Positions 42,608 to 51,738 of a stretch of 64,000 bases of DNA are shown one piece after another. This stretch comes from Pseudoduganella umbonata (GTDB lineage Bacteria > Pseudomonadota > Gammaproteobacteria > Burkholderiales > Burkholderiaceae_D): NCBI RefSeq assembly GCF_014192225.1, contig NZ_JACHXS010000007.1, positions 62,001 to 126,000 of the forward strand. The letters are read 5' to 3'. Position numbers and translations under genes: made by a program. Each line of letters opens with the position of its first letter. Position 1 is the stretch's first letter. The notes below the pieces were generated by a model, which was not told where the DNA came from, did not search any database, and saw only the letters and a list, made by a program, of their open reading frames with translations.

Positions 42608-42924
42608 AACGCGACGTAATTGGTGCGGCGCACAAAGGTGGCTGGCGAGCAGAATTATAGGCCTGTTTCTCCGCCGTGTAATCCGAAATTGCTCGCGCCG
42701 ACAACGGCGCCTCGTTGCCGGGCCAGCTTGCCATGCACGCATTGAAAAGTGACCGGACCGGCAACAGGTGTGCGTGCGCTATTTCCACGTCAAAACAATG
42801 CCGGGTGCCGACATTTCAATCGCGTGGACCCGCATTGACCGATTATTGCGCGTTTCCAGCGATCGTGCCGCGGGGATCCTGAAGCTGAGCATACTCTCAT
42901 TATGCTTGCTTTGCGCTGGCTCAA
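42608..42924. other. 317-bp intergenic region between ptsN and queF
   Basis: No gene is supported here. The region should hold the ptsN promoter on the minus strand, but I see no strong -35/-10 pair. A 67-codon plus-strand frame starting at 42768 runs into queF, has no Shine-Dalgarno and no recognisable domain. Base composition is less GC-rich than the flanks. Confidence 0.6.
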
Positions 42925-43758
42925 TTATTGTCTTGCGTTGCGTAAATTCGACGGCCGGCCGGCCTTCGTGAAATTGCTGCGCCAGGGATTGATGTCCAGA
43001 CCGCCACGACGGGTATAGCGTGCATATACCGTCAGGTGCGCCGGTTTGCAAGCGCGCAGGATGTCCACGAAGATCCGCTCGACGCATTGTTCATGGAACT
43101 CGTTATGCTCGCGAAAGCCGATCAGGTATTTCAACAGGCTTTCCTGGTCGATCTGCGGGCCCGAGTAGCTGATCTGAACGCTGCCCCAGTCCGGTTGGCC
43201 GGTGACCAGGCAATTCGATTTCAGCAGGTGCGATACGAGTGTTTCCTCGACCGGCAGCTCATCGAAGTTGGCTTTCAGGATCGATGGCTGCGGCGAGTAA
43301 TGATCGACCTCGATGTCCAGGCGGTCCAGCAACAGGCCATCCAGCTCGCCCATCTTCAACGTGGCAAAGTCTTCCTGCATCGTCAGCACCACGTGCACGT
43401 TCGCGCCGGTGGCAGCGGACAGGTCCTGCTGCAGCAGGTCGCGCAGGGCTTCCGGGCCGCCCAGCCGCGTCTGGTTGAACGAATTCAGGTACAGCTTGAA
43501 CGACTTCGACTCGACGATGTTCGGCGAATCGGCCGGCACCGTGATCCGTGCCACGGCGACCTGCGGCTTGCCGCGCATGTTCAGCCACGACAGCTCATAG
43601 GCATTCCAGATGTCGACACCGAAGAACGGCAGCGTGCCTGTCAGGCCGAGCTCGTCCCGCTTGCCGATACGCGGGATCGGGAACAGCAGCTCCGGCGCGT
43701 AATCGGTGCGGTAAGCGGAGTTCTTGCCGAGTGGAGAATGTTCGGGGGAGTTCGACAT
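42925..43758 (-). CDS. queF: 7-cyano-7-deazaguanine reductase QueF (long, two-domain form)
   Basis: This 277-residue T-fold enzyme reduces preQ0 to preQ1 with NADPH in queuosine synthesis. The substrate Glu lies in the ESKSFKLYLNSFNQTR region (about 80-97). The catalytic Cys is in LLKSNCLVTGQPDWG (about 180), and EHNEFHEQCVERIFVDI is conserved. The length matches the 282-residue E. coli type with tandem T-fold halves. No other queuosine gene is nearby. Confidence 0.95.
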   Translation of the reverse strand: MSNSPEHSPLGKNSAYRTDYAPELLFPIPRIGKRDELGLTGTLPFFGVDIWNAYELSWLNMRGKPQVAVARITVPADSPNIVESKSFKLYLNSFNQTRLGGPEALRDLLQQDLSAATGANVHVVLTMQEDFATLKMGELDGLLLDRLDIEVDHYSPQPSILKANFDELPVEETLVSHLLKSNCLVTGQPDWGSVQISYSGPQIDQESLLKYLIGFREHNEFHEQCVERIFVDILRACKPAHLTVYARYTRRGGLDINPWRSNFTKAGRPSNLRNARQ

Positions 43759-43841
43759 CGCGGGCCTTCAAAACGGGACAGCCTGCCATGGTAGCGCAAA
43801 ATCCCGAAGCGGGAGACGCCTGGGCAGGCACGAAAAAAATC

Positions 43842-43955
43842 AGGGACGGACCCTGTTTTTCAGGAAACTCCAGAAACAGGCCGTCGATCCACCCAATTCC
43901 AGAAAGTTGCCCAGAAAACAGGGTCCGTCCCTATTTTGGGGGCCGTCCCTATTTT
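43842..43955. repeat. inverted-repeat element, GGGACGGACCCTG family, copy 2
   Basis: Arms at 43842-43859 and 43915-43932 are a perfect 18-bp inverted repeat (AGGGACGGACCCTGTTTT) around 55 bp. The outer end of the right arm is repeated again at 43941-43955 (CCGTCCCTATTTTGC). It fills the space between the 5' end of queF and the 3' end of ilvA. The core is identical to that of the copy at 10.9 kb, but the interior is unrelated and half as long. Confidence 0.85.
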
Positions 43956-43970
43956 GCTGCCGGTGGGCGG

Positions 43971-45503
43971 TTACAGGAACATCTTGTAGACCGGGTTCTG
44001 CGTTTCGTCCCAGTACCGGTAGCCGAGCGTGGCGAGGAACTTGGCGAATTCGTCCATTTCTTCCGGCGGAACCTGCAGGCCGATCAGGATGCGGCCCACG
44101 TCGCCGCCCTGCGAGCGGTAATGGCACAGCGAGATGTTCCAGTTCGGTGCCATGCTGTCCAGGAAGCGCATCAGCGCGCCTGGGCGCTCGGGGAATTCGA
44201 AGCGGTACAGCAGTTCGTCCCGCGCCAGCGCGCTCTTGCCGCCCACCAGGTGGCGCAGGTGGGACTTGGCCAGTTCGTCGTGCGTCAGGTCCAGCGTGCG
44301 GAAATCGTGCTCCTCGAAACGGCGCGCCAGCGCGCTCGATTCGCCCCGGTCGGCGATCTGGACGCCGACGAAGACGTGGGCCTGTTCCTGGTCGCTGATC
44401 CGGTAGTTGAACTCGGTCACGTTGCGCGGCCCGATCAGGCCGCAGAAGCGCTTGAAGCTGCCGCGCTGTTCGGCCATCGTCACGGCAAACACGGCTTCGC
44501 GGAATTCGCCCAGCTCCGCGCGCTCGGCCACGAAGCGCAACCGGTCGAAGTTCATGTTGGCACCGGAGGTGACGGTGATCAGCGTCTCGTTGACGATCGG
44601 GTTCCTGGTCAGCGCGGCGCGTTCGATATAGGCCTTGGCGCCGGCCACGGCCAATGCGCCGGAAGGTTCCAGGATCGAGCGGGTGTCCGTGAACACGTCC
44701 TTGATCGCCGCGCAGATCGCATCCGTGTCGACGATGATCACATCGTCCACGTACTGCTGCGCGAGCCGGAATGTTTCCTCGCCGACCAGGCGTACCGCCG
44801 TACCGTCCGCGAACAGGCCCACGTCCGGCAGGGTCACGCGTTCGCCCGCCTTCAGGCTGCGCGCCATCGCATCGGCATCCATCGTTTCCACGCCGATGAT
44901 GCGGATATCCGGCCGGATCTGCTTGATGTACGCGGCCACGCCCGAGATCAGGCCGCCGCCGCCGATCGCGATGAAGACCGCATGGATGGGGCCGGAATGC
45001 TGGCGCAGGATCTCCATGCCGATCGTGCCCTGGCCGGCGATCACGTCCGGATCGTCGAACGGGTGCACGAACGTCAGCTTCTGTTCCTTTTCCAGCGTCA
45101 GCGCATGGTGGTAGGCATCGGTATAGGACTCGCCGTGCAGCAGCACTTCCACGTTGTCGCCGCCACGCGCCTTGACCGCTTCGATCTTCAGCAGCGGCGT
45201 GGTGGTGGGCATCACGATCACGGCGCGGCAGCCCATGCGCGCGGCCGACAGCGCCACGCCCTGCGCGTGGTTGCCCGCTGAAGCGCAGATCACGCCGCGC
45301 TTCAGCTGCGTTTCCGACAGGTGCGCCATCTTGTTGTAGGCACCGCGAATCTTGAAGCTGAATACGTCCTGAATATCCTCGCGCTTGAAGTAAATGCGGT
45401 TCTGGCAGCGCTGCGACAGCGTCGGCGCCAGTTCCAGCGGCGTTTCGTGGGCAACGTCATAGACGCGCGCGGTAAGGATCTTCTTCAGGTAGTCGGTAGT
45501 CAT
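43971..45503 (-). CDS. ilvA: threonine ammonia-lyase, biosynthetic
   Basis: This 510-residue PLP enzyme converts threonine to 2-oxobutanoate, the first committed step to isoleucine. The PLP Lys is in FSFKIRGAYNKM (K51). A glycine loop is in AIGGGGLISGVAAYIKQ. Two C-terminal ACT-like regulatory domains (about 330-505) supply isoleucine feedback inhibition. The length and domains match E. coli IlvA (514 residues). It lies alone, with the inverted-repeat element at its 3' side. Confidence 0.96.
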   Translation of the reverse strand: MTTDYLKKILTARVYDVAHETPLELAPTLSQRCQNRIYFKREDIQDVFSFKIRGAYNKMAHLSETQLKRGVICASAGNHAQGVALSAARMGCRAVIVMPTTTPLLKIEAVKARGGDNVEVLLHGESYTDAYHHALTLEKEQKLTFVHPFDDPDVIAGQGTIGMEILRQHSGPIHAVFIAIGGGGLISGVAAYIKQIRPDIRIIGVETMDADAMARSLKAGERVTLPDVGLFADGTAVRLVGEETFRLAQQYVDDVIIVDTDAICAAIKDVFTDTRSILEPSGALAVAGAKAYIERAALTRNPIVNETLITVTSGANMNFDRLRFVAERAELGEFREAVFAVTMAEQRGSFKRFCGLIGPRNVTEFNYRISDQEQAHVFVGVQIADRGESSALARRFEEHDFRTLDLTHDELAKSHLRHLVGGKSALARDELLYRFEFPERPGALMRFLDSMAPNWNISLCHYRSQGGDVGRILIGLQVPPEEMDEFAKFLATLGYRYWDETQNPVYKMFL

Positions 45504-45749
45504 GGTCTCAAGCGGAGTAAATCCAGGCGGATGGCGGGGGCGATGAAGCGGCGGTGGATAACCGGGATGTACCCGAACGAGTACAGGGTGCGCGGGGTGG
45601 TGCGGGCCTGTTCATTTGTGCGGGCTTGACATGGGTCGGATCATTATAATGGGAAGCTCCCGCTACCCGCCAAATCTTCATGATCGCCTTTGCATGATCG
45701 AAGCAACGTCGTCGAAACCCCGTTATCGCATCTCCATGGTTGAAACTGC

Positions 45750-46244
45750 ATGATCGAGAGTGCCATCGCCTGGCTGCTGGCCTTCCTGGCGGCGCCGGAA
45801 GTCGGGTTGACGTCGGTCTTCATCATCGCATTCGTTTCCGCGACCCTCGTTCCCCTCGGCTCCGAACCTGCCGTCTTCGCTGTCTGCAAGGCCAACCCGG
45901 AATTGTTCTGGCCCGCGATCCTCGTGGCTACCTGCGGCAACACCCTGGGCGGCGTCGTCGACTACTGGATGGGCTATTACGCCAAGGCGGCTTTCGCGAA
46001 AGAGCGCGAAAGCCGCTGGTTCGCGTGGCTGTCGCACTATGGTGCGAAGACGATGCTGCTGTCCTGGCTGCCCGGCATCGGCGACCCGCTGTGCACGCTG
46101 GGGGGCTGGCTGAAACTGCCGTTCTGGCCCGCCGTCGGCTACATGGCCATCGGCAAATTCGCCCGCTACCTGACCATGACGGTCGCGCTGCTGTACATCC
46201 CCGATGGATTCTGGCGCTCGCTGGTGAATATGCTGGGTGGTTGA
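45750..46244 (+). CDS. YqaA-like small DedA/VTT membrane protein
   Basis: This 164-residue protein has four or five hydrophobic segments. The family pattern is VSATLVPLGSEPAVFAV, then ATCGNTLGGVVDYWMGYY and LLSWLPGIGDPLCTLGGWL. YqaA is a short member of the DedA/SNARE-associated superfamily, which includes lipid flippases. The start has no clear Shine-Dalgarno. The role here is unknown. Confidence 0.82.
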   Translation: MIESAIAWLLAFLAAPEVGLTSVFIIAFVSATLVPLGSEPAVFAVCKANPELFWPAILVATCGNTLGGVVDYWMGYYAKAAFAKERESRWFAWLSHYGAKTMLLSWLPGIGDPLCTLGGWLKLPFWPAVGYMAIGKFARYLTMTVALLYIPDGFWRSLVNMLGG

Positions 46245-46471
46245 AACGCTACACTTTATTTTGCGCCAGTGTGATCGGCGCACACTTTTGACATTTTGAC
46301 CTGCCATTTCTGCATGGAAATCGTCGATCCTCGGTGGTGGCCAAATAATATTTTGTCAGTTGACGTTAGCGGAACCCGGTAAAAAATAGGGGTGTTGGGG
46401 CGTGGTGCGCCGCAATAAGTTAAAATGGACCCCTTAGTGACCATCTCCAGCGTCTTCTGTATCCCCCACAC

Positions 46472-49400
46472 ATGAACGCACCAGCACACATCCAGGCCCT
46501 GCTCGCAGAATCGCCGGACGGCCACGCGCCGACCCGCGTCCGTGAAATCCCGTACAACTACACATCGTTCTCCGACCGCGAAATCGTCATCCGGCTGCTG
46601 GGCGAGGAATCGTGGCAACTGCTGGACGAACTGCGCAGTGCCCGCCAGACCGGCCGTTCCGCGCGCATGCTATACGAGGTGCTGGGCGATATCTGGGTCG
46701 TGCGCCGCAATCCGTACCTGCAGGACGACCTGCTGGATAACCCGAAGCGGCGCCAGGCGCTGATCGACGCGCTGCATCACCGTCTGTCCGAAGTGGACAA
46801 GCGCCGCATGGCCATCGATGCCGACGAAACGGGCGAAGCCGCCGCGAAACGTGCCGGCAGCGTCGAAAAGCTGCTGGCCGCCGCCAACAAGGCCGTGGCC
46901 GATTTCGGCGACGAATTCCGCCTGATGTATGACCTGCGCAAGCGCGCGGTCAAGGTGCTGGGCCGCTACACGGCCAAGCACAACATCCGCTTCGACGGCA
47001 TGAAGCGCGTCTCGCACGTGACCGACGCCACCGACTGGCGCGTCGAATACCCGTTCGTCGTGCTCACGCCGGATGCGGAAGAGGAAATGGCCGGCCTCGT
47101 CAAGGGCTGTATCGAACTTGGCCTGACGATCATCCCGCGCGGCGGCGGCACCGGTTATACCGGCGGCGCAATCCCGCTGACGCCGTTGTCGGCCGTGATC
47201 AACACGGAAAAACTGCTGCGCATCGATCCGGTGGAGATGAAGGTGCTTCCTGGCCTCGATCGCGATTACGCTACCATCTACACCGAGGCAGGCGTGATCA
47301 CGAACCAGGTGTCGGTCGCGGCTGAAAAAGCCGGCTTCGTGTTCGCGGTCGACCCCACGTCGGCGCACGCTTCCTGCATCGGCGGCAATATCGCGATGAA
47401 CGCGGGCGGCAAGAAGGCCGTGCTGTGGGGTACCGCGCTGGACAACCTGGCATCGTGGCGCATGGTCGACCCGAACGGCGACTGGCTCGACGTCACGCGC
47501 CTGGACCACAACCTGTCGAAGATCCACGACACGCCGCTGGCCCGCTTCAAGCTCGAATGGACCCATCCGAACGCGAAGGGCGAAGCGAAAGGCGCGCCGT
47601 TCAAGACCGAGATCCTGGAAATCGCCGGCCGCAAGTTCCGCAAGGAAGGCCTGGGCAAGGACGTGACGGACAAGTTCCTGGCCGGCCTGCCGGGTATCCA
47701 GAAGGAAGGCTGCGACGGCCTGATCACGTCGGGGCGCTGGATCCTGCACAAGATGCCGAAGTTCACGCGCACCGTCTGCCTGGAGTTCTTCGGCCAGGCG
47801 CGCGATGCGATTCCTTCGATCGTCGAGATCAAGGATTACCTGGACGGCCTGCCCGCCAAGGGCGAACAGTTCGCCACGCTGCGCCTCGCCGGCCTGGAAC
47901 ACCTCGACGAGCGCTACCTGCGCGCCGTCGGCTACGCCACCAAGTCCAAGCGCGGCGTACTGCCGAAGATGGCCCTGTTCGGCGACATCGTCGGCGACAA
48001 TGAAGATGCCGTGGCGCTGGCCGCTTCGGAAGTGGTGCGCCTGGCCAATACCCGCGTCGGCGAAGGCTTCGTTGCCGTCAGCCCGGAAGCGCGCAAGAAA
48101 TTCTGGCTCGACCGCGCCCGTACCGCGGCGATCGCCAAGCACACCAACGCGTTCAAGATCAACGAGGACGTCGTCATCCCGCTGAACCGGATGGGCGAAT
48201 ACACGGACGGTATCGAGCGCATCAACGTCGAGCTGTCGATCAAGAACAAGCTGCAGCTGGCCGCCGCGCTGCGCGAGTACTTCGAAGCGGGCAACCTTGC
48301 GATCGGCAAGAGCGACGACGCATCCGAGGACGGCGTCGGCGATGCCGAAATGCTGGGCGACCGCCCGCAGCAGGCCCTGGCGCTGCTCGACCAGGTGCAG
48401 GAACGCTGGACGTTCATCCTGGCGAACCTGGACAAGCCGCTCGACACAGCGCGGCTCGAGCTGTACCAGCTCGGCCTGCAGGACCTGTCCGCGGCATTTG
48501 AAGAGCGGCTCCAGCGCCAGCCGGCGGCCACGCTGTTCGACGTGGTGCAGGACCGCACCGTGCGCATCAGCTGGAAACAGGAAATCCGCGCCGTGCTGCG
48601 CCAGATCTTCAATGGCGCCGCGTACAAGCCGATCCTCGACGAGGCGCAGGCGATTCACAAGAAGATCCTGCGCGGCCGCGTATTCGTGGCGCTGCACATG
48701 CATGCCGGCGACGGCAACGTGCACACCAACCTGCCGGTGAACTCGGATCATTACGAGATGCTGCAGGACGCGCACAAGGCCGTGGCCCGCATCATGACGC
48801 TGGCGCGTTCGCTGAACGGCGTGATCTCGGGCGAACACGGCATCGGCATCACGAAGCTGGAGTTCCTCACCGAAGATGAAATCGGCGAATTCCGCGACTA
48901 CAAGCTGCGTGTCGATCCGGAAGGCCGCTTCAACAAGGGCAAGCTGCTGAACCTGCCCGGCATGGATGCGGACCTGCGCAATGCGTACACGCCGTCGTTC
49001 GGCCTGATGGGCCACGAATCGCTGATCATGCAGCAAAGCGATATCGGCGAGATCGCCAACAGCATCAAGGACTGCCTGCGCTGCGGCAAGTGCAAGCCGG
49101 TGTGCAACACGCACATCCCGCGCGCGAACCTGCTGTACTCGCCACGCGACAAGATCCTGGCGACGTCGGCGCTGATCGAGGCGTTCCTGTACGAGGAACA
49201 GACCCGCCGCGGCATCTCGATCCGCCACTGGGAAGAGTTCGAGGACGTGGCCGACCATTGCACCGTGTGCCACAAGTGCGAATCGCCATGCCCGGTGAAC
49301 ATCGACTTCGGCGACGTGTCGATGAACATGCGCAACCTGCTGCGCAAGATGGACAAGCGTTCGTTCAACCCGACCAAGGCGGCGACGATGTTCTTCCTGA

Positions 49401-50485
49401 ACGCGACCGACCCGGGTACCGTCAACGCGGCGCGGCAGGCGATCGTCGGCGTCGGCGCCAAGGCGCAGCGCCTGGGTAACGAAGTGTTCAAGAAAGTGGC
49501 GCGCCAGCAGACCAAGGCACCGCCGCCGACCACGGGCAAGCCGCCGATCCGCGAGCAGATCATCCACTTCGTCAACAAGAAGATGCCGGGCAACCTGCCG
49601 AAGAAGACTGCGCGCGCGCTGCTGGACATCGAAGACAACAAGATGATCCCGATCATCCGCGATCCGAAGAAGACCAATGCCAACACGGAAGCGGTGTTCT
49701 ACTTCCCGGGCTGCGGTTCGGAGCGGCTGTTCTCGCAGGTGGGCCTGGCCACCCAGGCCATGCTGTGGGAAGTGGGCGTGCAGACGGTGCTGCCGCCGGG
49801 CTACCTGTGCTGCGGTTATCCGCAGCGCGGCGCGGGCGACTACGACAAGGCCGAGAAGATGATGACGGATAACCGCGTCCTCTTCCACCGCATGGCCAAT
49901 ACGCTGAACTACCTGGACATCAAGACCGTGCTCGTGTCGTGCGGTACCTGCTATGACCAGCTGGCCACGTATGAATTCGAGAAGATCTTCCCCGGCTGCC
50001 GCATCATGGATATCCATGAATACCTGCTGGAGAAGGGCGTCAAGCTGGAAGGCGTGACCGGTACCCGCTACATGTACCACGATCCCTGCCACACGCCGAT
50101 GAAGCTGCAGGACCCGATGAAGACCGTGAACGCCCTGGTGCAGACCCACGACTCGGTGAAGATCGAGAAGAACGACCGCTGCTGCGGCGAATCGGGCACG
50201 CTGGCCGTGGCGCGACCGGACATCTCCACCCAGGTGCGCTTCCGCAAGGAAGAGGAAATGGTCAAGGGCGCGGACAAGCTGCGTGCCGACGGCTTCGATG
50301 GCGACGTGAAGATCCTCACGAGCTGCCCGGCATGCTTCCAGGGCCTGTCGCGCTTCAACGAGGATTCGGGCACCACCGCCGACTACATCGTCGTGGAAAT
50401 CGCCCGCCACCTGCTGGGCGAGAACTGGATGCCGGATTACGTGAAGCGTGCCAACGACGGCGGCATCGAACGCGTGCTGGTGTGA
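46472..50485 (+). CDS. multidomain FAD-linked oxidase / 4Fe-4S / CCG-domain oxidoreductase (DUF3683 family)
   Basis: This 1337-residue protein fuses modules that are separate subunits in glycolate and lactate oxidases. Residues 1-165 are the DUF3683-type leader. About 195-450 is a PCMH FAD-binding domain (IIPRGGGTGYTGGAIPLTPL). A FAD-oxidase C-terminal domain ends near 830 (HMHAGDGNVHTNLPV, SGEHGIGITKLEFL). Two 4Fe-4S clusters follow at about 870-950 (CLRCGKCKPVC, CTVCHKCESPCPVNI). Two CCG heterodisulfide-reductase-like domains complete it (FPGCGSERLF...CCGYPQRG; DPCHTPM...CCGESG). It probably oxidises a 2-hydroxy acid and passes electrons to quinone. The substrate cannot be read from sequence. 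Confidence 0.9.
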   Translation: MNAPAHIQALLAESPDGHAPTRVREIPYNYTSFSDREIVIRLLGEESWQLLDELRSARQTGRSARMLYEVLGDIWVVRRNPYLQDDLLDNPKRRQALIDALHHRLSEVDKRRMAIDADETGEAAAKRAGSVEKLLAAANKAVADFGDEFRLMYDLRKRAVKVLGRYTAKHNIRFDGMKRVSHVTDATDWRVEYPFVVLTPDAEEEMAGLVKGCIELGLTIIPRGGGTGYTGGAIPLTPLSAVINTEKLLRIDPVEMKVLPGLDRDYATIYTEAGVITNQVSVAAEKAGFVFAVDPTSAHASCIGGNIAMNAGGKKAVLWGTALDNLASWRMVDPNGDWLDVTRLDHNLSKIHDTPLARFKLEWTHPNAKGEAKGAPFKTEILEIAGRKFRKEGLGKDVTDKFLAGLPGIQKEGCDGLITSGRWILHKMPKFTRTVCLEFFGQARDAIPSIVEIKDYLDGLPAKGEQFATLRLAGLEHLDERYLRAVGYATKSKRGVLPKMALFGDIVGDNEDAVALAASEVVRLANTRVGEGFVAVSPEARKKFWLDRARTAAIAKHTNAFKINEDVVIPLNRMGEYTDGIERINVELSIKNKLQLAAALREYFEAGNLAIGKSDDASEDGVGDAEMLGDRPQQALALLDQVQERWTFILANLDKPLDTARLELYQLGLQDLSAAFEERLQRQPAATLFDVVQDRTVRISWKQEIRAVLRQIFNGAAYKPILDEAQAIHKKILRGRVFVALHMHAGDGNVHTNLPVNSDHYEMLQDAHKAVARIMTLARSLNGVISGEHGIGITKLEFLTEDEIGEFRDYKLRVDPEGRFNKGKLLNLPGMDADLRNAYTPSFGLMGHESLIMQQSDIGEIANSIKDCLRCGKCKPVCNTHIPRANLLYSPRDKILATSALIEAFLYEEQTRRGISIRHWEEFEDVADHCTVCHKCESPCPVNIDFGDVSMNMRNLLRKMDKRSFNPTKAATMFFLNATDPGTVNAARQAIVGVGAKAQRLGNEVFKKVARQQTKAPPPTTGKPPIREQIIHFVNKKMPGNLPKKTARALLDIEDNKMIPIIRDPKKTNANTEAVFYFPGCGSERLFSQVGLATQAMLWEVGVQTVLPPGYLCCGYPQRGAGDYDKAEKMMTDNRVLFHRMANTLNYLDIKTVLVSCGTCYDQLATYEFEKIFPGCRIMDIHEYLLEKGVKLEGVTGTRYMYHDPCHTPMKLQDPMKTVNALVQTHDSVKIEKNDRCCGESGTLAVARPDISTQVRFRKEEEMVKGADKLRADGFDGDVKILTSCPACFQGLSRFNEDSGTTADYIVVEIARHLLGENWMPDYVKRANDGGIERVLV

Positions 50486-50487
50486 CG

Positions 50488-50523
50488 GTGAACGGTGCGG
50501 TAAACAGCGCGGTAAACCGCGCG
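50488..50523 (+). repeat. 12-bp in-frame repeat at the HIT gene start
   Basis: Three units GTGAACGGTGCG, GTAAACAGCGCG and GTAAACCGCGCG encode VNGA, VNSA and VNRA. They begin 2 bases after the preceding stop codon and form the presumed GTG start. Confidence 0.85.
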
Positions 50524-50958
50524 GCGGCCTGCGACCTGTGCACCCTGCTGGCGGCGCCCCCTGCGGGCGTCGTCATCTGGAGTGACGATGCGCTGTCCGT
50601 CGTCGCCGTCGACGAGCCGGGCTATCCCGGCTTCACGCGCGTGGTGTGGAATGCGCACGTGAAGGAGATGACGGATTTGTCTCCCGCGGACCGCGATCGC
50701 GTGATGCGCGCCGTGTGGGCGGTGGAAGCGGCGCAGCGCGACGTGCTCGCGCCGCACAAGGTCAACGTGGCCAGTTTCGGCAACATGACCCCCCACGTGC
50801 ACTGGCATGTGATTCCCCGGTATGCGGACGATGCGCACTTCCCGAACCCCACGTGGGGCGCGCGCCAGCGCGATCCCTCCGCTGCCGCCGTTGCCGTGCG
50901 CACGGCGTTGCTGGCCGAGCTGCATGCCACGATCCGCGAACGCATGGCTGACGCATGA
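50488..50958 (+). CDS. HIT-family protein
   Basis: This 156-residue protein starts at GTG 50488, 2 bases after the oxidoreductase stop; no ATG exists in frame near the conserved part. The HIT triad HVHWHVIPR (H103, H105, H107) marks a nucleotide hydrolase or transferase. CDLCTLL precedes the HIT core. The first twelve residues (VNGAVNSAVNRA) come from a 12-bp repeat and may not be native family sequence. HIT, DUF971, ubiE is a common betaproteobacterial order. Confidence 0.87.
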   Translation: MNGAVNSAVNRAAACDLCTLLAAPPAGVVIWSDDALSVVAVDEPGYPGFTRVVWNAHVKEMTDLSPADRDRVMRAVWAVEAAQRDVLAPHKVNVASFGNMTPHVHWHVIPRYADDAHFPNPTWGARQRDPSAAAVAVRTALLAELHATIRERMADA

Positions 50959-51022
50959 GCATGACGCATGGCGCCTGACGCCTGACGAATAACGCATCAA
51001 AACTGACCTGAGCTGATCCATC

Positions 51023-51445
51023 ATGGCCAATCCCACCGCTATTACCCTGCATAACAAATCGCGCACCCTCGAAATCGCTTTCGACGACGGCGCGTCGTTC
51101 AACATCCCGTACGAGCTGCTGCGCGTCTATTCGCCATCGGCGGAAGTGCAGGGCCACGGCCCGGGACAGGAAACGCTGCAGGTCGGCAAGCGCGACGTCG
51201 GCATCACCGACCTCGAACCGGTCGGCCAATATGCGCTGAAGCCGATCTTCACCGACGGCCATGCCTCCGGCCTGTACACCTGGCAGTATCTGTACGACCT
51301 GGGTGCCAACCTGGACGCGCGCTGGCACGACTATATCGGCCGCCTGCACGCCGCCGGCTTCTTCGGCGATACCGGCCGCGAGCCGGGCGCCGTCCTGCAC
51401 GGCACGGAGACCAAGGCCCACCACGGCTGCGGCCACCGGCACTGA
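51023..51445 (+). CDS. DUF971 (GBBH-like N-terminal) protein
   Basis: This 140-residue protein has the DUF971 core (about 10-100): RTLEIAFDDGASFNIPYELLRVYSPSAE and VGITDLEPVGQYALKPIFTDGHASGLYTWQYLYDL. The core resembles the N-terminal domain of gamma-butyrobetaine hydroxylase. A His-rich end (HHGCGHRH) could bind a metal. DUF971 proteins are linked to iron-sulfur or ubiquinone genes by neighbourhood. In related genomes it directly precedes ubiE; here an 8-kb island intervenes. Confidence 0.88.
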   Translation: MANPTAITLHNKSRTLEIAFDDGASFNIPYELLRVYSPSAEVQGHGPGQETLQVGKRDVGITDLEPVGQYALKPIFTDGHASGLYTWQYLYDLGANLDARWHDYIGRLHAAGFFGDTGREPGAVLHGTETKAHHGCGHRH

Positions 51446-51495
51446 CCCATCCCCGCCGGCTGTACCGCTCGTCGGCAAGCTGTTGTAAAAAACTT

Positions 51496-51526
51496 GGGGA
51501 CTGTCCCCCTGGAGGGGACTGTCCCC
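51496..51526. repeat. paired GGGGACTGTCCCC palindromes
   Basis: Two identical 13-bp palindromes (51496-51508 and 51514-51526) are separated by CTGGA. They lie in a 293-bp space between DUF971 and the chemoreceptor gene. The rest of that space holds no other feature I can support. The motif shares the GGGGAC/GTCCCC theme of the other palindromic elements in the window but is not identical to them. Confidence 0.75.
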
Positions 51527-51738
51527 GCTGTTTCCCCGCTGTTGTTTAGCAACCAGCTCGGCAGTTAGGCTGGATGAGCCATCGATCCGCGCAAGTTATT
51601 GCAAAGCGAGATCGTTTCGGCAAGTTTTTGTTGCTGTGAGGCTACTTTTTGGTCCATTCCACCGGTGCGATATTGTGCGCACCTGAGCGTGGCAGGAGAA
51701 TACTGTTCTCTGACCGCTGCGCTTTCCAGGAAGACCAC

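Noticed and set aside
42768..42971. A 67-codon plus-strand gene in the ptsN-queF gap
   Set aside because: There is no Shine-Dalgarno, it overlaps queF antisense, and there is no recognisable fold. The single hydrophobic run is not enough.
45626..45650. A promoter with TTGACA and TATAAT before the YqaA-like gene
   Set aside because: Both hexamers are perfect, but they are only 13 bases apart, too close for sigma-70. It could still be a relic or need another factor, so I do not annotate it.
46670..50410. A 1246-codon open frame antisense to the flavin oxidoreductase gene
   Set aside because: It mirrors the codon structure of the plus-strand gene in high-GC DNA, is His/Arg/Ala/Val-biased without domains and has no ribosome site. 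The plus strand has clear FAD, Fe-S and CCG motifs.
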